Source: Xiphophorus maculatus (Eukaryota > Chordata > Actinopteri > Cyprinodontiformes > Poeciliidae). Taken from it: a DNA stretch of 64,000 nt. How positions within the stretch are numbered: the first letter of the stretch is position 1; each line of letters begins with the position of its first letter. The notes under the pieces are model-generated. The model searched no databases and had not been told where the DNA came from. It saw only the letters and a list, made by a program, of their open reading frames with translations. The position numbers and the translations under genes are program-made. The stretch is taken from the NCBI RefSeq assembly GCF_002775205.1, contig NC_036460.1, forward strand, positions 434,501-498,500, given 5' to 3'. Below, in pieces: positions 36,316 through 46,440 of the stretch.

Positions 36316-36924
36316 GGGTTTAGACTGGGCCCATTAGGGTTTAGACTGGGCCCATTAGAGTTTAGACTGGGCCCATTAGGGTTTAGACTGGGCCCATTAG
36401 AGTTTAGACTGGGCCCATTAGGGTTTAGACTGGGCCCATTAGGGTTTAGACTGGGCCCATTAGAGTTTAGACTGGGCCCATTAGGGTTTAGACTGGGCCC
36501 ATTAGGGTTTAGACTGGGCCCATTAGGGTTTAGACTGGGCCCATTAGAGTTTAGACTGGGCCCATTAGGGTTTAGACTGGGCCCATTAGGGTTTAGACTG
36601 GGCCCATTAGAGTTTAGACTGGGCCCATTAGGGTTTAGACTGGGCCCATTAGAGTTTAGACTGGGCCCATTAGAGTTTAGACTGGGCCCATTAGGGTTTA
36701 GACTGGGCCCATTAGAGTTTAGACTGGGCCCATTAGGGTTTAGACTGGGCCCATTAGAGTTTAGACTGGGCCCATTAGAGTTTAGACTGGGCCCATTAGG
36801 GTTTAGACTGGGCCCATTAGGGTTTAGACTGGGCCCATTAGGGTTTAGACTGGGCCCATTAGAGTTTAGACTGGGCCCATTAGGGTTTAGACTGGGCCCA
36901 TTAGGGTTTAGACTGGGCCCATTA
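36316..36924. repeat. 21-bp minisatellite, exactly 29 copies
   Basis: Unit gggtttagactgggcccatta; the second base of each copy is G or A. The period is divisible by three, which keeps a 717-base minus-strand frame open (repeats of SLNPNGP/SLNSNGP). This is a repeat, not a gene. The order of the two variants repeats in part. Confidence 0.95.
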
Positions 36925-38500
36925 ATGTTTCCTTGTTGGAACATTTTTATGCAGTTAAAGTCCAGTTGGTGTTTTTAGGCCTGTTGAAAGTATTCACACC
37001 CTCATTTTGACAAAATTATAACATCAAAGTTAAAACTGGTTTCTACAAAATACTGACGAATAAAATGTTAACATTAAATCTTCAGTCTGTCTGTGGACTG
37101 ACTGACCGTGTTCAGCAGGTCCGTCCAACTGGAGCCGCTGGTCTCTGGTTTCCACCAGGAAGCTTTAAGTGGTGAACAGAGAAACTGGAGTTTGCCAAAA
37201 GGCACGTGGGAAACTGTGTGGTCCAGAGGAAGGAGGAACTCAGGACAGCAAACATGAAGCACGGCGGTGGCAGCATCATGCCTTGCAGGTAAAACCACAG
37301 CAGAAAAAAAAAGGACGGGGAATATTTATCAAGTCACTTATTTTATGCTTCATATCTTTATTTTAATGTCATTATTTTGTGGAAATCAGTTTTGACATCA
37401 AAGTTTTATTTTCCTAGAAATACAAGTAAAGATCCAAGAGGTGAAAAGTCAAAGTTTGGAAGTTCTCCACCTGTCCTGCCAGCCTGACGTTGATCAGTGA
37501 CTTCATGTTTTCATGCTGAACCGTCAAGAGTTTCAATCGTTTCTGGAAAACAAAATTCTTCTGTCCTGCAGGTTTTTCTCACATGAAACTCATTCATGAG
37601 AAATTCTCAGTAATATTTACAGATGAATCATCAGTTCAGCAGAAAAGATCCTGCTGACAGGCCATGTTGCTCATGTTGCTCGTGTTGCTCGTGTTGCTCG
37701 TGTTCTGGTTTCTGTAGGTTCTGCGTTCCGGATCAGGAAGCAGCTCTGATCGCTGAGATCCTGGCTCCGCGTCAGTTTCCTGTCAGCTCTGAGCGGCTGC
37801 TGCTTCCTGGACGGAGTTCCAGGGAGCTGTGGGTAATTCCAGCTCACCTGCGCAGGTAACCTGGAGTTTTCCTCCTATTCCTGAAGCAGCTGGTTTACCT
37901 GCCAGGTGTTCAGGTTTCAGTCTGCTGAGGTTCTGCTGTTCAGAGGAACTTGTTGAGAGACCAAAACTTTTGCACATCTTAACATCTTCATGTCGTTCTA
38001 AATAAATATTGTTTTAATATTTTATGGAGTTGAAACTATTTTGTGGACTAAATGTATGTAACGTTTGCAGGTTGGACCTAATTCTGCTTCATCTGTCGCA
38101 TAAAACAACATTTTTGCTCTTTATTCCGTTTTTCAGCCAAACTGGCTAAAAGTTTCCAGCTGCTTCATGCGAAGAGCTGCAGAATCGCTGCAGGTGCAGC
38201 TGCTGCAGTCAGTGTTGCAGCGTCAGGTAACAGTTTGTTTCTGTTAGTCAGCTTCAGTTTCAGCTCAGAGCCTGGAGCCAAACCACCTGCTGGCTCCGCC
38301 CCCTCCGTCCCACCTGCCCGGCCGGCTGCCAGAGCCGCGTTGAGTCACGATGCACCTGAGGCAACAGCTACCTCACTTTCACTGGCCCCGCCCCCGAAGC
38401 ACTCCTCCTGTCAGCTGTGGTCGCTCACCTGTGCCGTGAAAGTGAAAGTCTGAGCGGATCAATCCCAGAATCCTTTGCTGCTGCACAGATTGGAGCCGAG
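36925..38500. other. Region with two exon-like frames of unknown meaning
   Basis: Plus-strand open stretches bounded by splice-like sites lie at about 37719-37857 and 38139-38226 (donor gtaaca). Their phases do not join cleanly, and I recognise neither peptide. A (TGTTGCTCG)n run is at 37667-37701. Confidence 0.2.
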
Positions 38501-38560
38501 GGAGAGGAGAGGAGAGGAGAGGAGAGGAGAGGAGAGGAGAGGAGAGGAGAGGAGAGGAGA
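38501..38560. repeat. (GGAGA)n microsatellite, 12 copies
   Basis: Pure 5-bp repeat. Confidence 0.95.
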
Positions 38561-38832
38561 GTCTGTCTGTCCGTCTGCAGGCCGCAGCTTCACCTGCTCC
38601 GTTCTCCAGAACCTGAGTCAGATCATCGGACCGGTACCGGGTCTCTGTGACTGGATCACTGGATGCTAACTGGTGCAGCAAACAGCAAAATGTTCTGTAA
38701 ACATGTGAATAATACGAACTATAAAAACACAAAAAAACAAGCATAACAGAAAAAATCTGCAAATACAGAAAATTACAACAAAAATTCAACAAAACAAAAG
38801 TAAAAAGGGAAAATGTGACAAACAGTAAAAAC

Positions 38833-40371
38833 CAGTGTTGTATAAAGTACTGAAATCTCAGAGTCAAGTAAAAGTATAAGTACCTCTCCAAAATATGACT
38901 TTGGTAAAAGTCCAAGTCACTGACTGAAATGTTACTTGAGTTAAAGTCTTAAAGTATCTGAAACTTCTTGTACTTAAGTATGGAAATTACTGTAAAAATG
39001 GATGTACTCAAGTAATGTAATGAAAAGTACAAGTAAAAAGTAAAACAAAGCAAATGCAGTTTGAATGACATTTTTTATATTTTGGTAAACTTGTCAAATA
39101 CACTTAAAATAATGTACCCAACCAAGTGCAGGCAAAATGAAACCTGCTAATAGATATACCTGCAGGCATCATTTAGTTAAGAAAATTAGGTGCTTTACCT
39201 ATAGCACAAGGTTAACTTAACCTGCTTTACAACTGAACCAGCTTCTTAGTAAACCCTCCAGGACAGAAAATACAAAGTTTTTGTAAGCCTTAAGTTTTCC
39301 CTTCAAGTAAGGTCAGTGCTGAAAATGAGAAAAATAAATAGTACAGAAAATGCGGCCAACATGAAGAAAAAGATCTGTTACGATTACTCTACTTCACAAA
39401 TCAGTGAATCAGTCAGTAGGTGGTGCACACAACTGGTCATTATGCAAAAGAAAAAAGAATTGGGAGGGAAATGCAGCTTATTGGCATCTGAAGAGGGAGA
39501 CCTTTACTGTAAACCTGGTTTTGAACTTGCATGCCTTTCCTATATTCGTTAAATTTAGTCTAAATTGCTATTGCTATGGCTTCTGTCCCCCTTGAACAGA
39601 GGAGTCTAGGTAGCCTGCTACAGTCAACATTAGGCCTAAGCTAAATACACCATGTATGGAACTGAAACAATGCCAAACAAAGTTCATTTATGGTCACCGT
39701 TTCACAATACAGTAGTGTCTAGTGACCAAGCTATAGTTACTGAAACAGGAGGATTATAACCATTTCATAAGACGTTACCTCGATGTGTTTCTTCAAGTTG
39801 GACGGGGAGTTTTTGTAAGATAGAATTTCCACATCTTCGGGCAGGAATAACATAAACTGCATGCGGTACGACGAATCTTTAACACCCACGAAAGAGTATA
39901 TTGTGTTTAAATAAGGCCATGGGCTCTCATCACCAGCTGGTGGTTCCCCTGGAGCCGTGTCCGACGTAGTTGCAGTCGTTGTGGTCTCCGTCTCCTCCTC
40001 CATGTGGCTGCTGCTGATTGCGAGACTTGCTTTGTGTTTAATGGGAGAAGCGAAACAGGTGTATCCTATTGGAGGTGATGAACAAGCCCAGGCAAGCAGG
40101 CTACGGACTTTGTTCGGTAGCCTACTTGCTACTTGCTAATCAGTAGGTGGGATCAAAACACTTTGTTTCTCTCTCTCGCTTTTTTGTAACGAGTAACTAA
40201 ACCACACATTGAAAATGTATCGGAGTAAAAGTACGCAATTAAGTTCGGAAATATAGTGAAGTAAAAGTGAAAGTCATCAAAAATTTTCATACTCGAGGAA
40301 AGTATGAAGTACTCCAAAATATACTTAAGTAAAGTAGTGAAGTATTTTTACTTCGTTACTATACAACACTG
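38833..40371 (-). mobile_element. Non-autonomous hAT transposon with BED-finger remnant
   Basis: The ends are CAGTGTTGTATA and its inverse TATACAACACTG. An 8-bp target duplication flanks them (gtaaaaac at 38825, gtaaaaat at 40372; one mismatch). The ends are rich in the aagta/tactt motifs seen in this fish hAT group. On the minus strand, 40003-39780 encodes the transposase N-terminus, ending SNLKKHIE, part of a BED-type zinc finger, followed by a donor (GAG/GTAACG). No DDE catalytic domain remains in the 1,539 bp, so it cannot move by itself. Confidence 0.78.
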
Positions 40372-41313
40372 GTAAAAATAACAAAACGCAGCAGATTCTC
40401 CACCTAAAGAAGAAGAAATCCTCCGGGCCACTAGGGGGAGTCTGGAGGAGGTGACATCACCGACATGCTGATATTTTATAAAACATCTTTTCGTTTTTCT
40501 GGACTTCCTGTCTTTATCGTGATTCTGATGATCTCGTCATCTACTCCCCCTGGTGGTCTGGAGGATTTCTGTTTAGTGTCAACTTCTGTTCTGATATTTG
40601 CTGCATTTTTCTTTTTGATTCCATTTTCTGTCATTGCAGCATTTTTGTTTGCTTCTGGGCTTTTGGAAGTTGTTGTGCTGTAGTAAATATTTCTGTTGTG
40701 ATTTCTCTTAAAGCAGCTCTGGTCCGTAGAAACGCAGCTGTCAGAGGGAACCGAACCCGCAGCAGATTTCGGATCGGCTCAGTTCTTCCCTGCGATCCGA
40801 CAGAGAAATCCGAGGAGGCAGCAGCAGGTTCCGTCTCGTTAACTCCGGAAGCCGAGGACGGACACGTCGCTTCTCATCACAGCGGACAAAGAAGACATGG
40901 AGGAATGTCGGAGCCGCGGGACGTCAAACCGAGTTCAGAGTCGATGAACTCGGTTTGACTCTGCAGAAAAACAAGCTGCCAAACGTCAACAGCGTCGCTG
41001 CCGCATTTTAACGGTAAAATCGGCTACCGGAACCGAAAACCCGCAGGAATTCAGAAAAGTTCTGAATTACTTTCAATCTAATTCAGACCAAAACAACCAA
41101 AATGTCCTTCATAAATCCTGACTGAACTGGAGCCGTTTTGGAGGAAAAACTCAGCAAGAGACTTGAAATGACTCGGTGAGTTATAAATTAAAGCACAGCC
41201 GGCCCAAGGCAGAAGCAAACTGAACCGCCGTTTGGACCATCAGGGGTCTCCTGACTCAGAACTGAGACCAGAGATAAAACCATCTGAACCGGATGAAACT
41301 TGTTTCCACCAGG

Positions 41314-41314
<1 letters not shown>
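40372..41314. other. Repeat remnant and unique sequence
   Basis: The A-rich sequence on both sides of the hAT element, with ccactagggggagtctgg at 40428, looks like one older repeat split by it. A mirror motif (actccccctggtgg) is at 40543. CpG-rich sequence follows at 40730-41040 without a recognised exon. Confidence 0.35.

Positions 41315-41360
<46 letters not shown>
41315..41360. repeat. (ATCA)n microsatellite
   Basis: About 11 tetranucleotide copies. Confidence 0.95.
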
Positions 41361-41361
<1 letters not shown>

Positions 41362-41860
41362 TATCTCTCTCTCCGTTGTTTCATATTAAACAGAACTCAC
41401 CTTTCTTTGAGCTTCTTTTCTAAGTGATGACAGTGGAGATTCTAGCCACTAGTTAGAGACCTTTAGCATTAGCTTTAGCATCCTAAAACTGGACCTCAGC
41501 TCCCCTAAATCAGGTCGCCACCCGTCCCATAAAATATGGAGTCGTCCCATATTTAGTCGTTAAATGTGCGTCCTGCTTTGAACCGATACATAACTGTCTG
41601 ATAGAAACACCTTTCATACACACATCAACACTGAGTTTAACAATAATGACCAAAATAAAACAGGAAATGTTAAGGTCAGCTAAATTGTCATGTCGGGAGC
41701 TAAAGGACCCCAGAACGCTACGGACCAACGCTGAACGTCACGGTTGCCTAGAGACGGATTATCAGCATCTTTATTCAGATGGCAACTTGCAATGCAAAGT
41801 ATGCTTAGTGATATTTTGCAATGGGCAATGCAATATTTAATTTAGAATTATTTCAGAGGT

Positions 41861-42920
41861 TAGCGTGGTGGTTCAACGGTTAGCGTGGTGGTTCAGAGGT
41901 TAGCATGGTGGTTCAGAGGTTAGCATGGTGGTTCAGAGGTTAGCATGGTGGTTCAGAGGTTAGCATGGTGGTTCAGAGGTTAGCATGGTGGTTCAGAGGT
42001 TAGCGTGGTGGTTCAGCGGTTAGCATGGTGGTTCAGAGGTTAGCATGGTGGTTCAGAGGTTAGCGTGGTGGTTCAGCGGTTAGCATGGTGGTTCAGCGGT
42101 TAGCATGGTGGTTCGGAGGTTAGCATGGTGGTTCAGCGGTTAGCGTGGTGGTTCAGAGGTTAGCATGGTGGTTCAGCGGTTAGCGTGGTGGTTCAGAGGT
42201 TAGCATGGTGGTTCAGCGGTTAGCATGGTGGTTCAGAGGTTAGCGTGGTGGTTCAGAGGTTAGCGTGGTGGTTCAGAGGTTAGCATGGTGGTTCAGAGGT
42301 TAGCGTGGTGGTTCAGCGGTTAGCGTGGTGGTTCAGAGGTTAGCGTGGTGGTTCAACGGTTAGCGTGGTGGTTCAGAGGTTAGCATGGTGGTTCAGAGGT
42401 TAGCGTGGTGGTTCAGCGGTTAGCATGGTGGTTCAGAGGTTAGCATGGTGGTTCAGAGGTTAGCGTGGTGGTTCAGAGGTTAGCGTGGTGGTTCAGCGGT
42501 TAGCATGGTGGTTCAGCGGTTAGCGTGGTGGTTCGGAGGTTAGCATGGTGGTTCAGCGGTTAGCGTGGTGGTTCAGAGGTTAGCGTGGTGGTTCAGCGGT
42601 TAGCGTGGTGGTTCAGAGGTTAGCATGGTGGTTCAGAGGTTAGCGTGGTGGTTCAGAGGTTAGCGTGGTGGTTCAGAGGTTAGCGTGGTGGTTCAGCGGT
42701 TAGCATGGTGGTTCAGAGGTTAGCATGGTGGTTCAGAGGTTAGCGTGGTGGTTCAGAGGTTAGCGTGGTGGTTCAGCGGTTAGCGTGGTGGTTCAGAGGT
42801 TAGCGTGGTGGTTCAGAAGTTAGCGTGGTGGTTCAGCGGTTAACGTGGTGGTTCAGAGGTTAGCATGGTGGTTCAGAGGTTAGCGTGGTGGTTCAGAGGT
42901 TAGCGTGGTGGTTCAGCGGT
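41861..42920. repeat. 20-bp satellite array, exactly 53 copies
   Basis: Unit tagcRtggtggttcaRMggt with no length change in 1,060 bases; variation is almost only g/a at base 5 and a/c at base 17. The final copies continue into the left inverted repeat at 42889. The unit contains tggttcagcggttagc, which resembles the A box of tRNA-type promoters. Confidence 0.97.
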
Positions 42921-43093
42921 TACCAGGGCTACCTGGTAGCTAGAAGGTGTTGACTTGTCTCTCGTTAAATCAGCGCTGCAGGGTTTTCCTTCCTGTTCAG
43001 CTGCAGCTAACAGGCTCCTGTTCATCTGCACACATGATTTCATAGGAGTGACTTCAGCTGTAAGTGATTGATGGCTGAAGTGAGTTTGTTGCA
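42889..43093 (+). repeat. Left arm of a 205-bp inverted repeat
   Basis: Pairs with 44482-44686. I count two mismatches and no gaps (203 of 205). The outer 35 bases are satellite units, and the rest (taccagggctacctggtagc onward) is unique to the two arms. Short frames in the two arms encode the same peptide in opposite directions, which only reflects the duplication. Confidence 0.93.
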
Positions 43094-44481
43094 ACCTGTG
43101 AATGAAATTGTGTACAGTAATGGTTTTATTTATTTGAAGAATATTTTGTTGTTCAGTACAAAATTGTGTATATGTGCAAAATATTTGTATAATTAATGTG
43201 TTAGTCTGATCCTGGTCCTGAGCCTTAATTACTCTTGTTGTTGTTTTTTGAAGTTTGATTAGTGACTGTTGTGTTTTTCATTAATTTCCCAAATTTCTCT
43301 GGAGTCACTAAAATAAGGTCAAACTAAAGAACAGCACAGGATGTTTGGGTCAGGCTGGTTCTGTGAACAGAAAGGTGTTTGGTACTGAAACTATGACAGA
43401 CTCACTTCATGAACTGTGAACTGAAATATTAAAACCCGACTCATCATGTCCACTTTTCCATAGATGGACATTCATTCTTGTTTAAAGACAAAACAGCTGC
43501 ATAACGTTCAGATAAAAATAATTGTCATGAAATTTCTAAGTATAAATTAATGACTCATTTTCAATAGTCATTAATCTGACTTAATAAACTGGTTTTAGGT
43601 TTATTAATCCTATGAATTTAGTAAAATGTTCTTCAAATGAAATGCATAGTTTAGGGTAGATTTTATTTTAATTTCCAGGCAGCAGACCCCATTAAGACTG
43701 TGTGACTCCACAGCTGCTGGCAGATGTTGGCAGCTATGATGTAATCTAGAGATTCTGTCTCAAACTGAGTTTATTCACCTCTAGAAAAAATTAAAAGTTT
43801 CTCTGATTTTACTCTTTATAAGTATATGTTAGAGTAAAATGAACATTGTTCTTTTGTTCTGTGAATTACTGACAACATGTCTCTTAATTTAGTTTGTGAA
43901 TGTATGTAAATAAGCAGTTAGATTTAGAAAACCGCACCAACGAACATCTTCTCATGGGTCTTAGCCGTGCTGCGGGCCGCTAAAGGTCAGATCCTAGAAT
44001 CGCTGCTGAATTTACATGTCAGATTTAAACGTGTGAATGGGTCTGAGCCAGCAGGCCGCAGCTGCTCAGACCAGCAGGGCTGCATAGCTCAGAGCCGCTC
44101 TGGCGTGATGCGACATGCTGCCACCTGAAGCCTCGGCAGGTTGAGCTAAACTCTCCTGCAGGCTGCACTGCAGAGCTGCTAACTGCTGCAGCTCAACCTG
44201 AACTCAGGAGGAAAACTGAACGACAGAGAGATCCTCCATCTTCATGGAAACAACAGAAAGGAACAAAGTTCTGGTGGAGGAACAACGATCATGAGCCCAG
44301 CACACATCCCAGGTTCCCAGTGATGATGATGATGATGATGATGCAAGCATTGAACATTCAGGCTAATCTGTGTTTGTCTCTGTTTCTCTGCTCTGGTTCC
44401 ACCACAGCAGGTGATCTCATTAACTTCCTGCTTCTTGCTGAGAAATCTGCTGTGACCAGAACCAATCATCACCTCCTGCTG
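43094..44481. other. Spacer between the inverted repeats
   Basis: A 1,388-base spacer without a long open frame. It includes a (GAT)n run at 44322-44342. If the structure is a transposon, this copy is non-autonomous. Confidence 0.6.
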
Positions 44482-44686
44482 TGCAACAAACTCACTTCAG
44501 CCATCAATCACTTACAGCTGAAGTCACTCCTATGAAATCATGTGTGCAGATGAACAGGAGCCTGTTAGCTGCAGCTGAGCAGGAAGGAAAACCCTGCAGC
44601 GCTGATTTAACGAGAGACAAGTCAACACCTTCTAGCTACCAGGTAGCCCTGGTAACCTCTGAACCACCACGCTAACCTCTGAACCA
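44482..44686 (-). repeat. Right arm of the 205-bp inverted repeat
   Basis: Reverse complement of 42889-43093. Its outer end holds about 1.7 satellite units and then stops in unique sequence (gaacttagtttcaag), so the satellite was amplified on the left side only. Confidence 0.93.
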
Positions 44687-44894
44687 GAACTTAGTTTCAA
44701 GCTAAATATTTAGCCTGTTTTCTCAATATTTAGCTTGGACGTTTATCTAAATTTTATCTTCCAATTAAATATTTAGGTTGAAGCTAAATATCGACTGGGT
44801 TTTGGTTAATAAATCAAACTAAGTATTTAGTTTGAAACTGTAACACTCATCAGTGAATATCATGGTGAAAATGTTCCCTCATTTTTCCCTTTGT

Positions 44895-45570
44895 TAGTTT
44901 TGATAAGATTTATTTATCATTGTCATCAACAGATTACAGATTGAGATTTGCTCGACTCAAATTAAGATGCAGGTTATGTGTATATACATAATATACAAAG
45001 ATAAAGAAATAAATAGTACAAAATGAGAATAAATAGAAGATGGTTGCAGCGCCTGGAGGTGTCGCAACAGAATTGACATTTTTAACAAAGTGGTGTCAAG
45101 AGCAGAAGTTCTTATGCCTTTGAATTTAGTGCCATGATTGCCATCGGGTAAAAACTGTTTTTTAGGCGATTTGTCCTGGTTTTTATTGCTCTGTATCTCT
45201 TGCCTGATGGCAGCAGCTGGAAGAGACCATGGCCAGGGTGTGAAGAGTCATTTAAAATGTCCAAAACTTTCTTGTGGAGCCTGGAAGTGTAAATCTGTTC
45301 CATAGTGGGGAGGGGGCAGCCTATGGTTCTCTCTGCTGCCCTAACAACCCTCTGGAGCGCCTTCTTGTCCGCGGATGTGCTGCTGCCGTACCAGACACAC
45401 AGACCGTACGTGAGCACACTCTCTATGGAGCAGTGATTGGACTCTGAGTTAAACTTGGTTTTCTGCACATTCATGGTTTTCATTCTGCGCTTCGTAAAAC
45501 AATGAAGAAGAAATGAGATCAAATGTAGAAGCAAGTGGATAAAATGGTTGGTGTGAATATTTGGCTGCAT
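44895..45570 (-). pseudogene. LINE ORF2 C-terminal fragment with 3' tail
   Basis: The minus-strand frame ending at 45112 contains YGLCVWYGSSTSADKKALQR and LPSGKRYRAIKTRTNRLKNS. These are typical of the C-terminal end of ORF2 in teleost L2/Rex-type retrotransposons. The 3' tail runs to about 44895 (tttatttatcattgtcatc). It is truncated at 5', with no reverse transcriptase domain left. Confidence 0.75.
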
Positions 45571-46195
45571 GTGGAGTTAAAAATCCGTCACTGAGGTTTC
45601 AGGCTGTTCGTCCAAACATCTTCCTTCCTTTCACCTCCGGACGCTTAACTCGCCTTCACACAACCTGACACACAACAGGATGTGAGGTCAGAGGTCAGCG
45701 CTGGAACGGGGCGGGTCAGGAAGGATCATAAATCTTTAACGGGACGAAGTGAGACAAACAGAACATGAAGAGTGACGAGAGGAAAACATCCAGAGCAGCT
45801 TCCTGTTTCAGAGCAACAGAGACAAAATGATTTTTATGTTCCAGGATCTGAGGGAACATTTCAGAACTTCACTTCAGGAAGTTCTGATGGTTCTGGATCA
45901 TAGAAAATAAAAACCCAACACAACATCAGAATATTACAGATTAAGAAATGAAACATTTCTCTCTCTGCTGAGGTTCTGTTGGATTCTGTTGAGGTTCTGC
46001 TGAAGTTTGGGAAGTCCAGTTTGCTTTGACAGAACCGTCATCTTTCTCTCTTTTTGTCTCTACTGCTGGTTCTTAATGTCCTACCTGACTTTTTCCTTCC
46101 ACTAAACTTTCTGTGAATGTGCTTGGTTACAGCACTCTATGAACAAGCAGCTTCTCTGCATCCCCTCCTGGTGGAGGCTGATTCTGATCGCAGAA

Positions 46196-46440
46196 CAGAA
46201 CCAGAACCAGCAGATCTTTAATCTTTCAGTGATTTATAAACTAGCAGCAGATTAAAGTCTCAGAGAAGGAATGTAGAACTAGGTGGTGTAGAACTAGGTG
46301 TTGTAGAACTAGGTGGTGTAGAACCAGGTGGTGTCTCTATCCTCCTGGTTCTAGTCAGAACTCCAGCAGCAGGTTCTGGACCGTTGGGTTGTCAATCAGA
46401 CCTGTGAAGACGCTGCTGCAGGAATCAAAGCCTGGATGAG
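46196..46440 (-). repeat. L2-like LINE fragment with 15-bp internal repeat
   Basis: Shares tttaatctttcagtgattta, ctagcagcagattaaagtct and gtagaactaggtggt with the L2 fragment at 61.5-63.4 kb. The gtagaactaggtggt unit is repeated about four times. Confidence 0.6.

Noticed and set aside
36228..36944. 238-codon frame of SLNPNGP/SLNSNGP repeats
   Set aside because: The 21-bp period is divisible by three and lacks stops. The unit is a satellite with variants at one base, with no coding context.
41861..42920. CRISPR array
   Set aside because: Units are contiguous 20-bp tandem copies with no unique spacers, and the genome is a fish.
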